64,000 nucleotides of DNA, from the NCBI GenBank assembly GCA_002373995.1, contig DFLB01000063.1, forward strand, positions 1,246 to 65,245, read 5' to 3'. How positions within the stretch are numbered: position 1 is the first letter of the stretch; every line of letters begins with the position of its first letter. Position numbers and translations under genes: made by a program. This DNA comes from Bacteroidales bacterium UBA3630. GTDB taxonomy: Bacteria > Bacteroidota > Bacteroidia > Bacteroidales > P3. Below are positions 26,389 through 35,984 of this stretch, piece by piece. A model generated the notes under the pieces. It ran no database searches, was not told the origin of the DNA, and saw only the letters and a list, made by a program, of their open reading frames with translations.

Positions 26389-29300
26389 ATGAAAAAGTAT
26401 TTATCAATTGTTCTGTTGGCGGCCCTGATGCTGCCATGGGCAGCGCGAGCGCAAAGCGCTCAGCAAGTCTTTGACTTCGAGAGCGGGACTATTCCCTCCG
26501 ACTGGGTCAACGATGCCACCTACCCTTGGGTAGTAACAAACACCTCCCAGGGTAGCGGGCATGCCGGTACCTACTGCATCAAGAGCAGCAACAGCGGAGT
26601 TGCGAGTTCGACATCCGCCATCTCAGCCACATTTGATTTCTTGGATGACGGCTCCATCAGCTTCTTAGGCGGTATCTACGGAGAAGGCACAAGCTATGAC
26701 AAGTGCATCTTCGAGATTGACGGAGTACAACAGTGGGCATATGGAGCACTCGCCGCCTGGAACACCTACACCTTCCAGGTGACTGCCGGCACCCACACCT
26801 TCACATGGAAGTACACCAAAGACGGAAGCGTCAACCCCACGGGCGATGCTTTCTTTGTCGACAACGTGACGGTAGACCTGGGAGCCCTACCTTCCTGCTG
26901 GAAAGTGACGGACCTATCCGCAGATGTCACCTCGACCTCGATAACACTCAACTGGGTTGACACCAACAATAGCGGTGCCACCTACACGATCTATCAGATT
27001 GTCGGCAACGACACCACCCCTATAGACAATGTCAACACGACGAGCTACACCATTGAGGACCTCACCCGCAACACAAGCTACAAATTTTGCGTAGAGACAA
27101 ATTGCGGTGGCGACGGCCTCAGCAAACGCTCCATCATCAGTGCCCGCACGTTGCTGGCAGACCCTGTCAGCGAGCTGCCCTATGTGTGCGGTTTTGAGGA
27201 CGGGGAAGACAGCAGTTGGGCCTTCTTCAACGGCACAGCCACAAACAAGTGGTACCTTGGCAGTGTCACGCAGAACGGCGGCAGCCGCTCGATATACATC
27301 AGCAACAACAACGGCACCGCCAACGCATACGACATCGGGACATCCTCCACTGTCTATGCCTACCGCGCCTTCACGGTCAGCGAGGCCGGCGACTATGCCG
27401 TGAACTTCGATTGGAAATGCGCCGGCGAGATTGGTTCAACCGGAACCATATTCGACTACCTGACCGCCTACATAGCCCCTGCCACAGCGGACTTCAGCGG
27501 CACCTCTGTCAGCACCAACGGCTGGACAGACATCAGTGGCCGCCTCGCCGGTTCGACGGCCTGGCAGAGCAAGAGCTGCGTACTCTCGGCCAACGGCGCC
27601 GGCACGTACTACTTAGTGCTGCGCTGGTACAACGACGGCAGTAGCGGCGACCAGCCTCCTGCCGCCGTCGACAACATCAACATCTACAAGATCACCTGCC
27701 CTGCTGTGCGCAACCTTGTGGTTGACACCAACACTGCTCCCACCGAGACGAGCATCACGCTGGATTGGACGCCGGTTGGAGAAGAGACCTCGTGGGCCAT
27801 CCGCGTCAACGGCGGCGAGTGGACGAGCGTCAGCACGCACCCCTACACCGTCGACAACCTTCAACCCTCGACCTCCTACACCTTCGACGTGATAGCCATC
27901 TGCAGCGACAGTAGTTTTGCCACCACGCTCAGCACCCGCACGCTGTGCGGCGACATGGTGCTGCCGTGGACGGAGGGCTTCGAGAACATGCCCACGGGCT
28001 CGAACCAGCGCCCCATTTGCTGGACGACCGTGCAGAGCAACAGCAGCTACCCTTACGTCTCCACGACACGTCACTCAGGTGCCGCATCCCTGTATATGTA
28101 TGCCGGCAGCACGGCTCCCATCCTGGTGGCCACACCTGCCATCACCAGCACCACTGCCGACCAGCTGCACGTCAGCTTCTGGGGCAACGTTTCGAGTTAT
28201 GGCACCCTGTATATGGGCTTGATGAGCGACACGAGCGATGCCAGCACGTTTATGGCCATAGACAGCGTGACCGCCGGCGGCGGCACGTGGCGCGAATATG
28301 AGTTCTACACTGACGGCGTCATCCTCAGCGGCGACTTCCACGTGGCCTTCCTGTGGCGGGCCAACTCCTACGCCTGCTATCTCGACGACATCGTGGTGAC
28401 GGAGGCGGAGGCCTGCCGCCGTCCGACGGCGGCCCGTGCCGACAGCACGAGCTACTACACCGCCGACCTCTCGTGGAGCGACCCCACGGAGAACGGCAGC
28501 TACCTGCTGCGCTATGCTTTGACCAACAACGTTGACGACGAGAACGCCATCGACGTGCCCGTCAGCGACACCGCCTATACCCTGACGGGCCTGAGCCCCT
28601 ACACGACCTACTATGCGTGGGTAGCCACCACCTGCGGCGGCACACAGACCGAATGGCGCAGTGTGGGCAGCTTCACCACGAAGCGTTCGTGCTATCCCGT
28701 GACGGGCCTCACCGTCAACGAAGCCACCGGCACCGCCGCTTTGCTGAGTTGGCGCTACAACACCCAGACGGCCCTTGAGCCCACGGGGGTGATAGTGACC
28801 GTTGCCGGTCCGCAGGACACCCTCGAGTATGAGACCGAAGAGTTGCAGATGCTGCTGACGGGCCTGCAGCCCGCTTCGGAATACCGCGTCAGCGTGCGCA
28901 CCGTTTGCGACCCCGACACCGCCACTGCGGTGAGCACCACGGTGAGCACCGCGAGTTGCGGCGAAGTGACCGGGAGCGCCACCAGCAGTTCCTCGCCTTT
29001 CCACGGCAACTTCAACTACGGCTACAGCCAGACCATCTATCCTGCCTCGATGCTTGCGGGCATGGACACCATCAGCGGCATAGCTTTCCGCACCACCTCC
29101 ACGCCCGGCAGCTATCCCACACGTCCGGTGACAGTCTTCATAGGCTACACCAACGCCACGGAATTCAGCACCAGCAGCTACCTGCCCTCCACCGCCTTGA
29201 CGCCGGTGGCCGCCGACACCCTCGACGTCAGCAGCACGGGCTGGAAGACCATCACCTTCACGACCCCCGTGGCTGTCAACCACAGCCAGAACATTGTCAT

Positions 29301-32300
29301 AGCCGTGCAGAACCATACCGGCCACTACAGCAGCTTCAACTGGGGTGCCCACACGCAAGCCCAGCAGGGCGGCATAGGCAACACGGTGTTCTGGTACCGC
29401 GACGGTTCAGCTTACGACATCACCAATCCCGGCACACCTTCGAACACTTCGAACACCAACATTCCTGACATACGTTTCATCGGCGAGTGCGACATGAGCT
29501 GCCCTGCACCGTTGGTGATGCTTGACAGCATTGATGCCACGAGTGCCATGCTGAGCTGGACAGAAGAGGGCGACAGCTGGGTGCCGCAATACCGCATAGC
29601 CAACACCACGCAGTGGACCGATGGCAGCGCGGTGACGGAGCCCACGGCCACCATCATGGGCCTTGTGCCATCGACCTACTATGAGTTCCGCGTGATGACC
29701 ATCTGCGGCACTGACACCACGTACAGCCGCAACCGTGCCGGACGCACGGGCTGCGGCGACATCACGCTGCCGTGGTTCGAGGGCTTTGAAGGCATGACGA
29801 CGGGCACGGGCAACCGTCCGGCGTGCTGGACGACCGTGCAGAGCAACAACAACTACCCGTACATCTACGCCTCGACGCGTCACTCGGGAGCCGCATCGCT
29901 GTATATGTATGGTCCCGACACGGTGCCCAACCTGGTGGCGACCCCCAAGATATTGGTTAACACCAGCGACCCGCTGCGAGTGAAATACTGGGCCTATGCC
30001 TCGAGCTATGGCACCCTGCTGGCCGGTATCATGAGCGACACCAGCGACACGGAAACCTTTGTTGCCTACGACACCGTCACCAATGGCGGCAGCACATGGC
30101 GCGAGCGTGAGTTCTACGCTCCCATCGACGCTACGGGCAATGTCTATGTGGCGTTCCAGTGGCGTTCCAACAACAGCAGCAGCTATACCTGCTATCTGGA
30201 CGACATCAGCATAGCGGTGGCCGATCCGTGCCGTCGCCCGATTGCTGCCCGTGTAGACAGCGTGAGCTACTACTCGGCCATCATTTCGTGGACCGACACA
30301 GCGAACACGGGCAGCTACCTGCTGCGCTATGCGCGCACCAACAATGCCGAAGACGCCAACGCCGTTGACGTGGCCGTCAACGACACTGTGCACACCCTCA
30401 CGGGCCTGAGCCCGTACACGACCTACTATGCCTGGGTAGCGACCACCTGCAACGGCATCGTCACCGACTGGCGCAACGTGGGCAGCTTCACGACGACACG
30501 CTCGTGCTATCCTGTGACCGGCCTGACGGTCAGCGACGTCAGCGGCACAGCGGCCCTGATCACGTGGAACTACAACACGCAGGTAGGCATCGAGCCGAGC
30601 GGCGTGATAGTGACCGTTATCGGACCCAACGGCGACACGACGAGCTATGCCAGCGAGGGCACGCAGCTGCTGCTGAGCCCGCTGCAGCCAGCATCGAGCT
30701 ATGCAGTCAGCGTGCGCACCGTTTGCGACCCCGACACCGCCACCGCTGTGAGCACCACAGTGAGCACCGCGAGCTGCGGCGAAGTGACCGGCACCACCAG
30801 CAACACCTATGCACCCTACTACAGCTATTACGAGAATGGCTACAGCCAGATGCTGTATCCCGCCTCGATGCTTGCGGGCATGGACACCATCAGCGGTGTG
30901 GCCTTCCGCGTATCGACGGCCTTGTATTCTGCCACCTACAACCGCACTGTCACCGTCTATGTGGGCTATACCGACATGACCACCCTCACCACCAGCGCCA
31001 GCGGCTACCTGCCCGCCAGCGCCTTGACGCAGGCCGGCACCGCCACCCTTGACATCACCACAACGGGCTGGAAGACCATCAACTTCACCACCCCCATAGC
31101 AGTGAACCACAGCCAGAACATCGTGATAGCGATGGCGGCTCCGTCCAGCGATTATTCGGACGGATTGGCATGGGGATCCCACACGCAGGCCGAACAGGGC
31201 GGCATAGGCAACGCGGTGTACTGGTACCGTGACAACACCGCCATTACACCGGCGGCGCCTGGCGGCACCAGCGGCACCAGCACATCCATTCCTGACATAC
31301 GCTTCATCGGCGAGTGCGACATGAGTTGCGTGGCACCGATGCTAATAGTGGACAGCACGACCACGAGCACCGCCAGCCTGAGCTGGACGATGGACGGCAC
31401 GAGATGGATACCGCAGTATCGCCGAGCCGGCGAGACGAACTGGGTGAGCGACACCGCCACCACCCAGACCCACGCCACCATTACGGACCTCAGCCACTCG
31501 ACGCTGTATGAGTTCAGAGTGATGGGGATCTGCGAAGAGGGCGACACCACGTACAGCTCTACGCGCACAGCCTACACGGAGTGTGGCGAGATTACCTTGC
31601 CCTACCGCTACGGCTTTGAGGATGTGGCCACGAATGCCTTCCCGCTGTGCTGGCACCGCGTTATGGGCTACACCAGCGGCTCGACCGTCTACCCCTACGC
31701 GTCGACGACCCGCCACAGCGGAGCACGTTCGCTCTACATCTACAACGGCGCTGCCACGGCGCGCACCATTGTGACCACCCCATACATACCGGAGCGCCTC
31801 AACAACCTTGAGATCAACCTGTGGGCCTACCGCAGCAGCAACATCAAGCTGGAGGTGGGTGTAATGACCGACCTGAGCGACACGTCGACCTTTGTACTGA
31901 TAGACACCATCAGCGCTGCCAACGCTACCAACACGGGCATCTGGTACGAGTTCAACTATCAGACTCCCTCGGTGCTTGGCACGCTGGCCGACAGCGGCTA
32001 TGTGGTCTTCCGGATGATAGGCAACGGCACCTATTATATTGACGACATTGAGATACTGCAATACAACCCCTGCCGCCGCCCGATCGACTTTGTGCTTGAC
32101 AGCGTGAGCCCGTACACGGCGAGCATCTCGTGGACCGACAGCACCAATGCCGGAACGTATCGCATCTACTGGTCGGACACCAACGACATTGACAACGCCA
32201 ACTTCACGGACGTCAACGCCACGCACGTCACGCTGAGCGGCCTGCAGGCCGACACGCGGTACTACCTGTGGGCGCGGACGCTGTGCGGCACCAACAGCAT

Positions 32301-35300
32301 GTCAGAGCTGGCCACCGTTGGCAGCTTCCAGACGCAGATTTCGTGCTATCCTATCGTTGGCCTGACGAACACCAGCATCACCTCAGACGCTGCGAGCTTC
32401 TCGTGGAGCCTCGACAGCCGCGGCCTGGCGGTCGACAGCGTGCTTGTAACGCTGGTGGACCTGACCGACAGCAATGCAGCGCCCTTCACGGAGGCTGCGA
32501 TGGGCAGCACCTACCACATCTTCACGAACCTGAGCGAGAGCCACAAGTACAAGGCCTACTTCAGCCCGATGTGCAACCCCGACACCGCCGAGGCCGTGGA
32601 GTATGAGTTCACCACCATATCGCCTATTTGCCATGAGGCTGCCGGCGACATGCGCATCGAGAAAGCGCCGTTCAATGCCTACTATAACTATGGCTACAGC
32701 CAGATACTGTACCCTGCCAGCGAGCTGGATTCGAACCTGAACGACATCACGGGCATCAGCTTCCGCCTGAGCGATGCCTCGAGCCTTGGCAGCTGCCTGG
32801 TGCGCATCTACATGGGCAACACGCCCGACACCGCGGTCCGCAGGGGCACGCTGGTGCCTGCCAGCCGGCTGACGCTTGTTGCCGACAGCGCGGTGATCGA
32901 TGTGTCCAACGCCGGCTGGACGAGTGTTGCGTTAGACACCGTCTTCACCTATGACCCCGACTCGAACCTTGTCATCGCGATAGAGAACCTGACGGGTAGC
33001 TACGCACACACCTACTGGAGCGGGCACACCCGTGGTGCGGGTACGTGGGTGAGCTACTACAACGACAACAATCTCGTGACCCTCAGCACAGTGCAGACCA
33101 ACAGCAGTATCAGCGGTACCGACTCTGACACCTCGACGGTGATGCCCGACATCCGGTTCCACGGCTACTGCGACGCACCTGCGTGCGTGGCGCCGCTGGC
33201 CGTTGTGACAGGTCAGGACACCACGACGGTGACGCTGTCGTGGATGGCCGGTGGCGACGAGACATCGTGGATAGTGGAATACCGTCACATAGACTCGACC
33301 GCCTGGATGGTTTCAGGCACGGGCATCACAGCCTCGCCGTACACCGTCAGCGGCTTGAACCACTCGACACACTACATGTTCCGCGTGGGCAGCCTGTGCA
33401 GCAATGGCGACACTGTGTACTCGAACACCCTTGAGGCCATCACGGAGTGCAGCATGGACCACATACCGGCGACGTACAACGTGAACAACTACATCCACGG
33501 CAATATGGGCGAGTTCCCGTGCTGGGGCTACGCAAGCATTGGATTAGGTGGAGCTATTGGAAATGTCTACATCTCGTTCAACTCGGCCTCGAGCATCATC
33601 ATACTGCCCGAGATAGCCGAGGCGCTGAACACTGCGCAGGTGCGCATGAAAGTCAGCACGAATGCATCGGCCGGCACGCTGTTCCGCGTTGGTGTGGCGG
33701 ACGGCAACAACTACACATGGATAGACACGCTGACCATAGGCTACACGAGCACCTACTCGACTCAGGGCGAGGAATATGTCGTTCACCTGAACAACTATAG
33801 CGGCAACGGCAACCGCGTGATTTTGGGTGGTATGACGAGCAGCACGGTCTACCTGCGCGAGGTCGTTGTTGAACCCATGGAGACGTGCTTCCCCGTGGAG
33901 GGCATCAGCTTCAGCAACATCAGCGATGCCACGGCCACCGTCACCCTTAATCATGCCGGTGCCACGGAGTATATAGTGGAATACCGCGAGGCTACGGCGA
34001 GCACATGGGAGACGACGACCTTCAACGGCACGACGGGTACGTTGAGCGGGTTGAGCCCTGTGACGAGCTACGTGGTGAGAGCCCGCGCTGTGTGCACGGC
34101 TGGCGACACGTCGCGCATGGGCAATGTGACCGGAGTGTTCACGACGGAGATGTGCGACGGCGGCAGCTCGGCCATCAACTACACCGCAGACATGACGGCC
34201 AGCACCAGCAGCTACTCGCCCATCGGCTACAGTCTCTTTAACTACAGCTATGTGCAGACCATCATCGACTCGGCCTACCTTGCCTCCATCGATGGCGACA
34301 TCACAGCCATAGCATTCCACCCCGCCTCGACTACTGGCGGCACACAATTCACACAGATGGATGTGTATATGGCCAATGTAGCGGAGAGCGACCTTGCCAG
34401 TGCCTTCATCCTGCCCGACACGAACCACGAGTTTGTCCACGTGATGAGTGGAGCCACCCTGAACTACAGCGACACGACCTGGCAGGTACATCTCTTGGAC
34501 AGCGCCTTCACGTGGGACGGTCACAGCAACATCCTCGTTGCGGTGAACCGTAATCACGGGTCCTATTCCGGCACTTCATCCTTCCGAGCCCACAACACTC
34601 CCACTTCGTCGAGTGTGAGAAAGATGCGTTATATCTATCGAGATGGCTCGGCTTACGACATCAACACTGTCAACACTGTCACTGGCGCCACGGCCTCTAC
34701 CGCAGTGGGCGACATAAGGCTGTATAGCTGCCCGAGCAGCGAGCCCGGCACGACCTACACGGTGACGCTGAGCACGAGCAACGGGTCGATGGGTACGGTG
34801 AGCCCCATGGGAGCCACGACGGTGGATGCCGGCGCCAGCTTCACGGCTACCGCGACGCCCAACGATGGCTACCTCTTTGTGGCCTGGGTGACGAACGACC
34901 AGACGGTGAGCACGGAGAACCCGTATACCTTCACGGTGAACGCCAACGTGTCGCTGACAGCTGTCTTTGAGGCAGAGCCTGCGCCCGATTGCATAGTGCC
35001 TACGGGAGTGAGCGTGAGCAACGAGACCTTCGACGGAGCGACCATCAGCTGGACGCCGGGCGAGGAGGGCCAAGACACATGGCAGGTGCATGTGTACAAC
35101 ACGACCTTCGACACGGTCATCACGAGCCAGACGACGAGCGTCACGGTGACGGGTCTGTACTCAGGCAGCACGTATAACGTGAGCGTGCGCACGATGTGCA
35201 GCGCCACAGCCTTCAGTGTGTGGAGCGAGGCGGAGAGCCTGACGACACCGGAATGCGTGGCCCCGACGGGCATCACGCTGAGCGCCGAGGGCAACTCGGT

Positions 35301-35763
35301 GACGGTCAGCTGGCAGAGCACTGGCGCTACGCACTACCGCGTGAGCTACTTCATAGCCGACTACACGACCGGAGGCACCGACGTGGAGGTTGAGAACGCC
35401 ACGACGGTGACGATCGACAACATTCCCGGCAACGAGAGCTACGACTTCTATGTCTACGCCTACTGCGGCGAGAACACGCTGTCGCAGGCCAGCGAGAAGG
35501 CGACTGTCACGCTGGGCATCGAGGATGTTTACGGCGAGCACATCGGCCTGTACCCGAACCCTGCGAGCACGACAGTGACGATAGAGGGCATAGAGGGCCG
35601 TGCGACGGTGACGATGGTTGACCTGAACGGCCGCGAGACGGGCAAGTGGAGCGTGAACGGCGGTACGTTGACCATCAACGTGAACGGCATGGCGAAGGGT
35701 ACGTACTTTGTGCGTATCGCCAACGAGAAGAGCACGGCCGTGCGGAAGCTCGTGGTGAGATAA
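26389..35763 (+). CDS. Giant T9SS-secreted adhesin-like protein with FN3 and jelly-roll repeats
   Basis: 3124 residues from ATG 26389, the start of the signal peptide KKYLSIVLLAALMLPWAARAQ. After an N-terminal jelly-roll (MAM/concanavalin-like) domain and fibronectin type III domains come three long repeats whose cysteine landmark falls at 27945, 29752 and 31582 (ending about 33448). Each has a jelly-roll (EGFE, TRHSGAASLYMY, CYLDDI), FN3 domains with YTLTGLSPYTTYYAWV, and a GYSQ(T/M)(I/L)YPASMLAGMD module. Near the C-terminus are an InlB-like B-repeat (NGSMGTVSPMGATTVDAG), FN3 domains and a T9SS sorting domain (GLYPNPASTTVTIEG to KLVVR). It is probably a cell-surface binding or adhesion protein; no catalytic motif is seen. 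High internal DNA identity suggests recent duplication. Confidence 0.88.
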   Translation: MKKYLSIVLLAALMLPWAARAQSAQQVFDFESGTIPSDWVNDATYPWVVTNTSQGSGHAGTYCIKSSNSGVASSTSAISATFDFLDDGSISFLGGIYGEGTSYDKCIFEIDGVQQWAYGALAAWNTYTFQVTAGTHTFTWKYTKDGSVNPTGDAFFVDNVTVDLGALPSCWKVTDLSADVTSTSITLNWVDTNNSGATYTIYQIVGNDTTPIDNVNTTSYTIEDLTRNTSYKFCVETNCGGDGLSKRSIISARTLLADPVSELPYVCGFEDGEDSSWAFFNGTATNKWYLGSVTQNGGSRSIYISNNNGTANAYDIGTSSTVYAYRAFTVSEAGDYAVNFDWKCAGEIGSTGTIFDYLTAYIAPATADFSGTSVSTNGWTDISGRLAGSTAWQSKSCVLSANGAGTYYLVLRWYNDGSSGDQPPAAVDNINIYKITCPAVRNLVVDTNTAPTETSITLDWTPVGEETSWAIRVNGGEWTSVSTHPYTVDNLQPSTSYTFDVIAICSDSSFATTLSTRTLCGDMVLPWTEGFENMPTGSNQRPICWTTVQSNSSYPYVSTTRHSGAASLYMYAGSTAPILVATPAITSTTADQLHVSFWGNVSSYGTLYMGLMSDTSDASTFMAIDSVTAGGGTWREYEFYTDGVILSGDFHVAFLWRANSYACYLDDIVVTEAEACRRPTAARADSTSYYTADLSWSDPTENGSYLLRYALTNNVDDENAIDVPVSDTAYTLTGLSPYTTYYAWVATTCGGTQTEWRSVGSFTTKRSCYPVTGLTVNEATGTAALLSWRYNTQTALEPTGVIVTVAGPQDTLEYETEELQMLLTGLQPASEYRVSVRTVCDPDTATAVSTTVSTASCGEVTGSATSSSSPFHGNFNYGYSQTIYPASMLAGMDTISGIAFRTTSTPGSYPTRPVTVFIGYTNATEFSTSSYLPSTALTPVAADTLDVSSTGWKTITFTTPVAVNHSQNIVIAVQNHTGHYSSFNWGAHTQAQQGGIGNTVFWYRDGSAYDITNPGTPSNTSNTNIPDIRFIGECDMSCPAPLVMLDSIDATSAMLSWTEEGDSWVPQYRIANTTQWTDGSAVTEPTATIMGLVPSTYYEFRVMTICGTDTTYSRNRAGRTGCGDITLPWFEGFEGMTTGTGNRPACWTTVQSNNNYPYIYASTRHSGAASLYMYGPDTVPNLVATPKILVNTSDPLRVKYWAYASSYGTLLAGIMSDTSDTETFVAYDTVTNGGSTWREREFYAPIDATGNVYVAFQWRSNNSSSYTCYLDDISIAVADPCRRPIAARVDSVSYYSAIISWTDTANTGSYLLRYARTNNAEDANAVDVAVNDTVHTLTGLSPYTTYYAWVATTCNGIVTDWRNVGSFTTTRSCYPVTGLTVSDVSGTAALITWNYNTQVGIEPSGVIVTVIGPNGDTTSYASEGTQLLLSPLQPASSYAVSVRTVCDPDTATAVSTTVSTASCGEVTGTTSNTYAPYYSYYENGYSQMLYPASMLAGMDTISGVAFRVSTALYSATYNRTVTVYVGYTDMTTLTTSASGYLPASALTQAGTATLDITTTGWKTINFTTPIAVNHSQNIVIAMAAPSSDYSDGLAWGSHTQAEQGGIGNAVYWYRDNTAITPAAPGGTSGTSTSIPDIRFIGECDMSCVAPMLIVDSTTTSTASLSWTMDGTRWIPQYRRAGETNWVSDTATTQTHATITDLSHSTLYEFRVMGICEEGDTTYSSTRTAYTECGEITLPYRYGFEDVATNAFPLCWHRVMGYTSGSTVYPYASTTRHSGARSLYIYNGAATARTIVTTPYIPERLNNLEINLWAYRSSNIKLEVGVMTDLSDTSTFVLIDTISAANATNTGIWYEFNYQTPSVLGTLADSGYVVFRMIGNGTYYIDDIEILQYNPCRRPIDFVLDSVSPYTASISWTDSTNAGTYRIYWSDTNDIDNANFTDVNATHVTLSGLQADTRYYLWARTLCGTNSMSELATVGSFQTQISCYPIVGLTNTSITSDAASFSWSLDSRGLAVDSVLVTLVDLTDSNAAPFTEAAMGSTYHIFTNLSESHKYKAYFSPMCNPDTAEAVEYEFTTISPICHEAAGDMRIEKAPFNAYYNYGYSQILYPASELDSNLNDITGISFRLSDASSLGSCLVRIYMGNTPDTAVRRGTLVPASRLTLVADSAVIDVSNAGWTSVALDTVFTYDPDSNLVIAIENLTGSYAHTYWSGHTRGAGTWVSYYNDNNLVTLSTVQTNSSISGTDSDTSTVMPDIRFHGYCDAPACVAPLAVVTGQDTTTVTLSWMAGGDETSWIVEYRHIDSTAWMVSGTGITASPYTVSGLNHSTHYMFRVGSLCSNGDTVYSNTLEAITECSMDHIPATYNVNNYIHGNMGEFPCWGYASIGLGGAIGNVYISFNSASSIIILPEIAEALNTAQVRMKVSTNASAGTLFRVGVADGNNYTWIDTLTIGYTSTYSTQGEEYVVHLNNYSGNGNRVILGGMTSSTVYLREVVVEPMETCFPVEGISFSNISDATATVTLNHAGATEYIVEYREATASTWETTTFNGTTGTLSGLSPVTSYVVRARAVCTAGDTSRMGNVTGVFTTEMCDGGSSAINYTADMTASTSSYSPIGYSLFNYSYVQTIIDSAYLASIDGDITAIAFHPASTTGGTQFTQMDVYMANVAESDLASAFILPDTNHEFVHVMSGATLNYSDTTWQVHLLDSAFTWDGHSNILVAVNRNHGSYSGTSSFRAHNTPTSSSVRKMRYIYRDGSAYDINTVNTVTGATASTAVGDIRLYSCPSSEPGTTYTVTLSTSNGSMGTVSPMGATTVDAGASFTATATPNDGYLFVAWVTNDQTVSTENPYTFTVNANVSLTAVFEAEPAPDCIVPTGVSVSNETFDGATISWTPGEEGQDTWQVHVYNTTFDTVITSQTTSVTVTGLYSGSTYNVSVRTMCSATAFSVWSEAESLTTPECVAPTGITLSAEGNSVTVSWQSTGATHYRVSYFIADYTTGGTDVEVENATTVTIDNIPGNESYDFYVYAYCGENTLSQASEKATVTLGIEDVYGEHIGLYPNPASTTVTIEGIEGRATVTMVDLNGRETGKWSVNGGTLTINVNGMAKGTYFVRIANEKSTAVRKLVVR

Positions 35764-35793
35764 TAGTGGCGCCTGAGGGCGTCCGAACGACGA

Positions 35794-35828
35794 GGGCCGC
35801 ACCGTATCGGTGCGGCCCTTGGTTTTTT
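35794..35828 (+). terminator. Intrinsic terminator of the giant T9SS gene
   Basis: GGGCCGCACCG and CGGTGCGGCCC form a perfect 11-bp stem with a TAT loop, followed by TTGGTTTTTT. Confidence 0.9.
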
Positions 35829-35862
35829 ATGGGGTTAATGGGGTTTATGGGTCTAATGGGTG
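35827..35862. repeat. 9-bp tandem repeat, TTATGGGGT type
   Basis: Four units: TTATGGGGT, TAATGGGGT, TTATGGGTC, TAATGGGTG. It directly precedes the 11-bp array. Similar units (TTTATGGGG, ATGATGGGG) end the octamer array near 37894. Confidence 0.75.
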
Positions 35863-35869
35863 TTTTTTT

Positions 35870-35945
35870 GCTTAGGTTATGCTTGGGTTATGCTTGGGTT
35901 ATGCTTAGGTTATGCTTAGGTTGTGCTTAGGATGAGCTTAGGATG
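35870..35945. repeat. 11-bp tandem repeat, GCTTAGGTTAT type
   Basis: Units start every 11 bases from 35870: GCTTAGGTTAT, GCTTGGGTTAT twice, GCTTAGGTTAT, GCTTAGGTTGT, GCTTAGGATGA, and a shortened last unit. It fills the gap between the giant T9SS gene and the end of mnmE. Confidence 0.9.
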
Positions 35946-35984
35946 GCTTATCCTTGGGTGGAGAAAGGAGGGGGGGAGGAGGGG

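Noticed and set aside
35870..35945. The 11-bp arrays as a CRISPR array
   Set aside because: Units are contiguous 11-mers with no spacers and there are no cas genes nearby.
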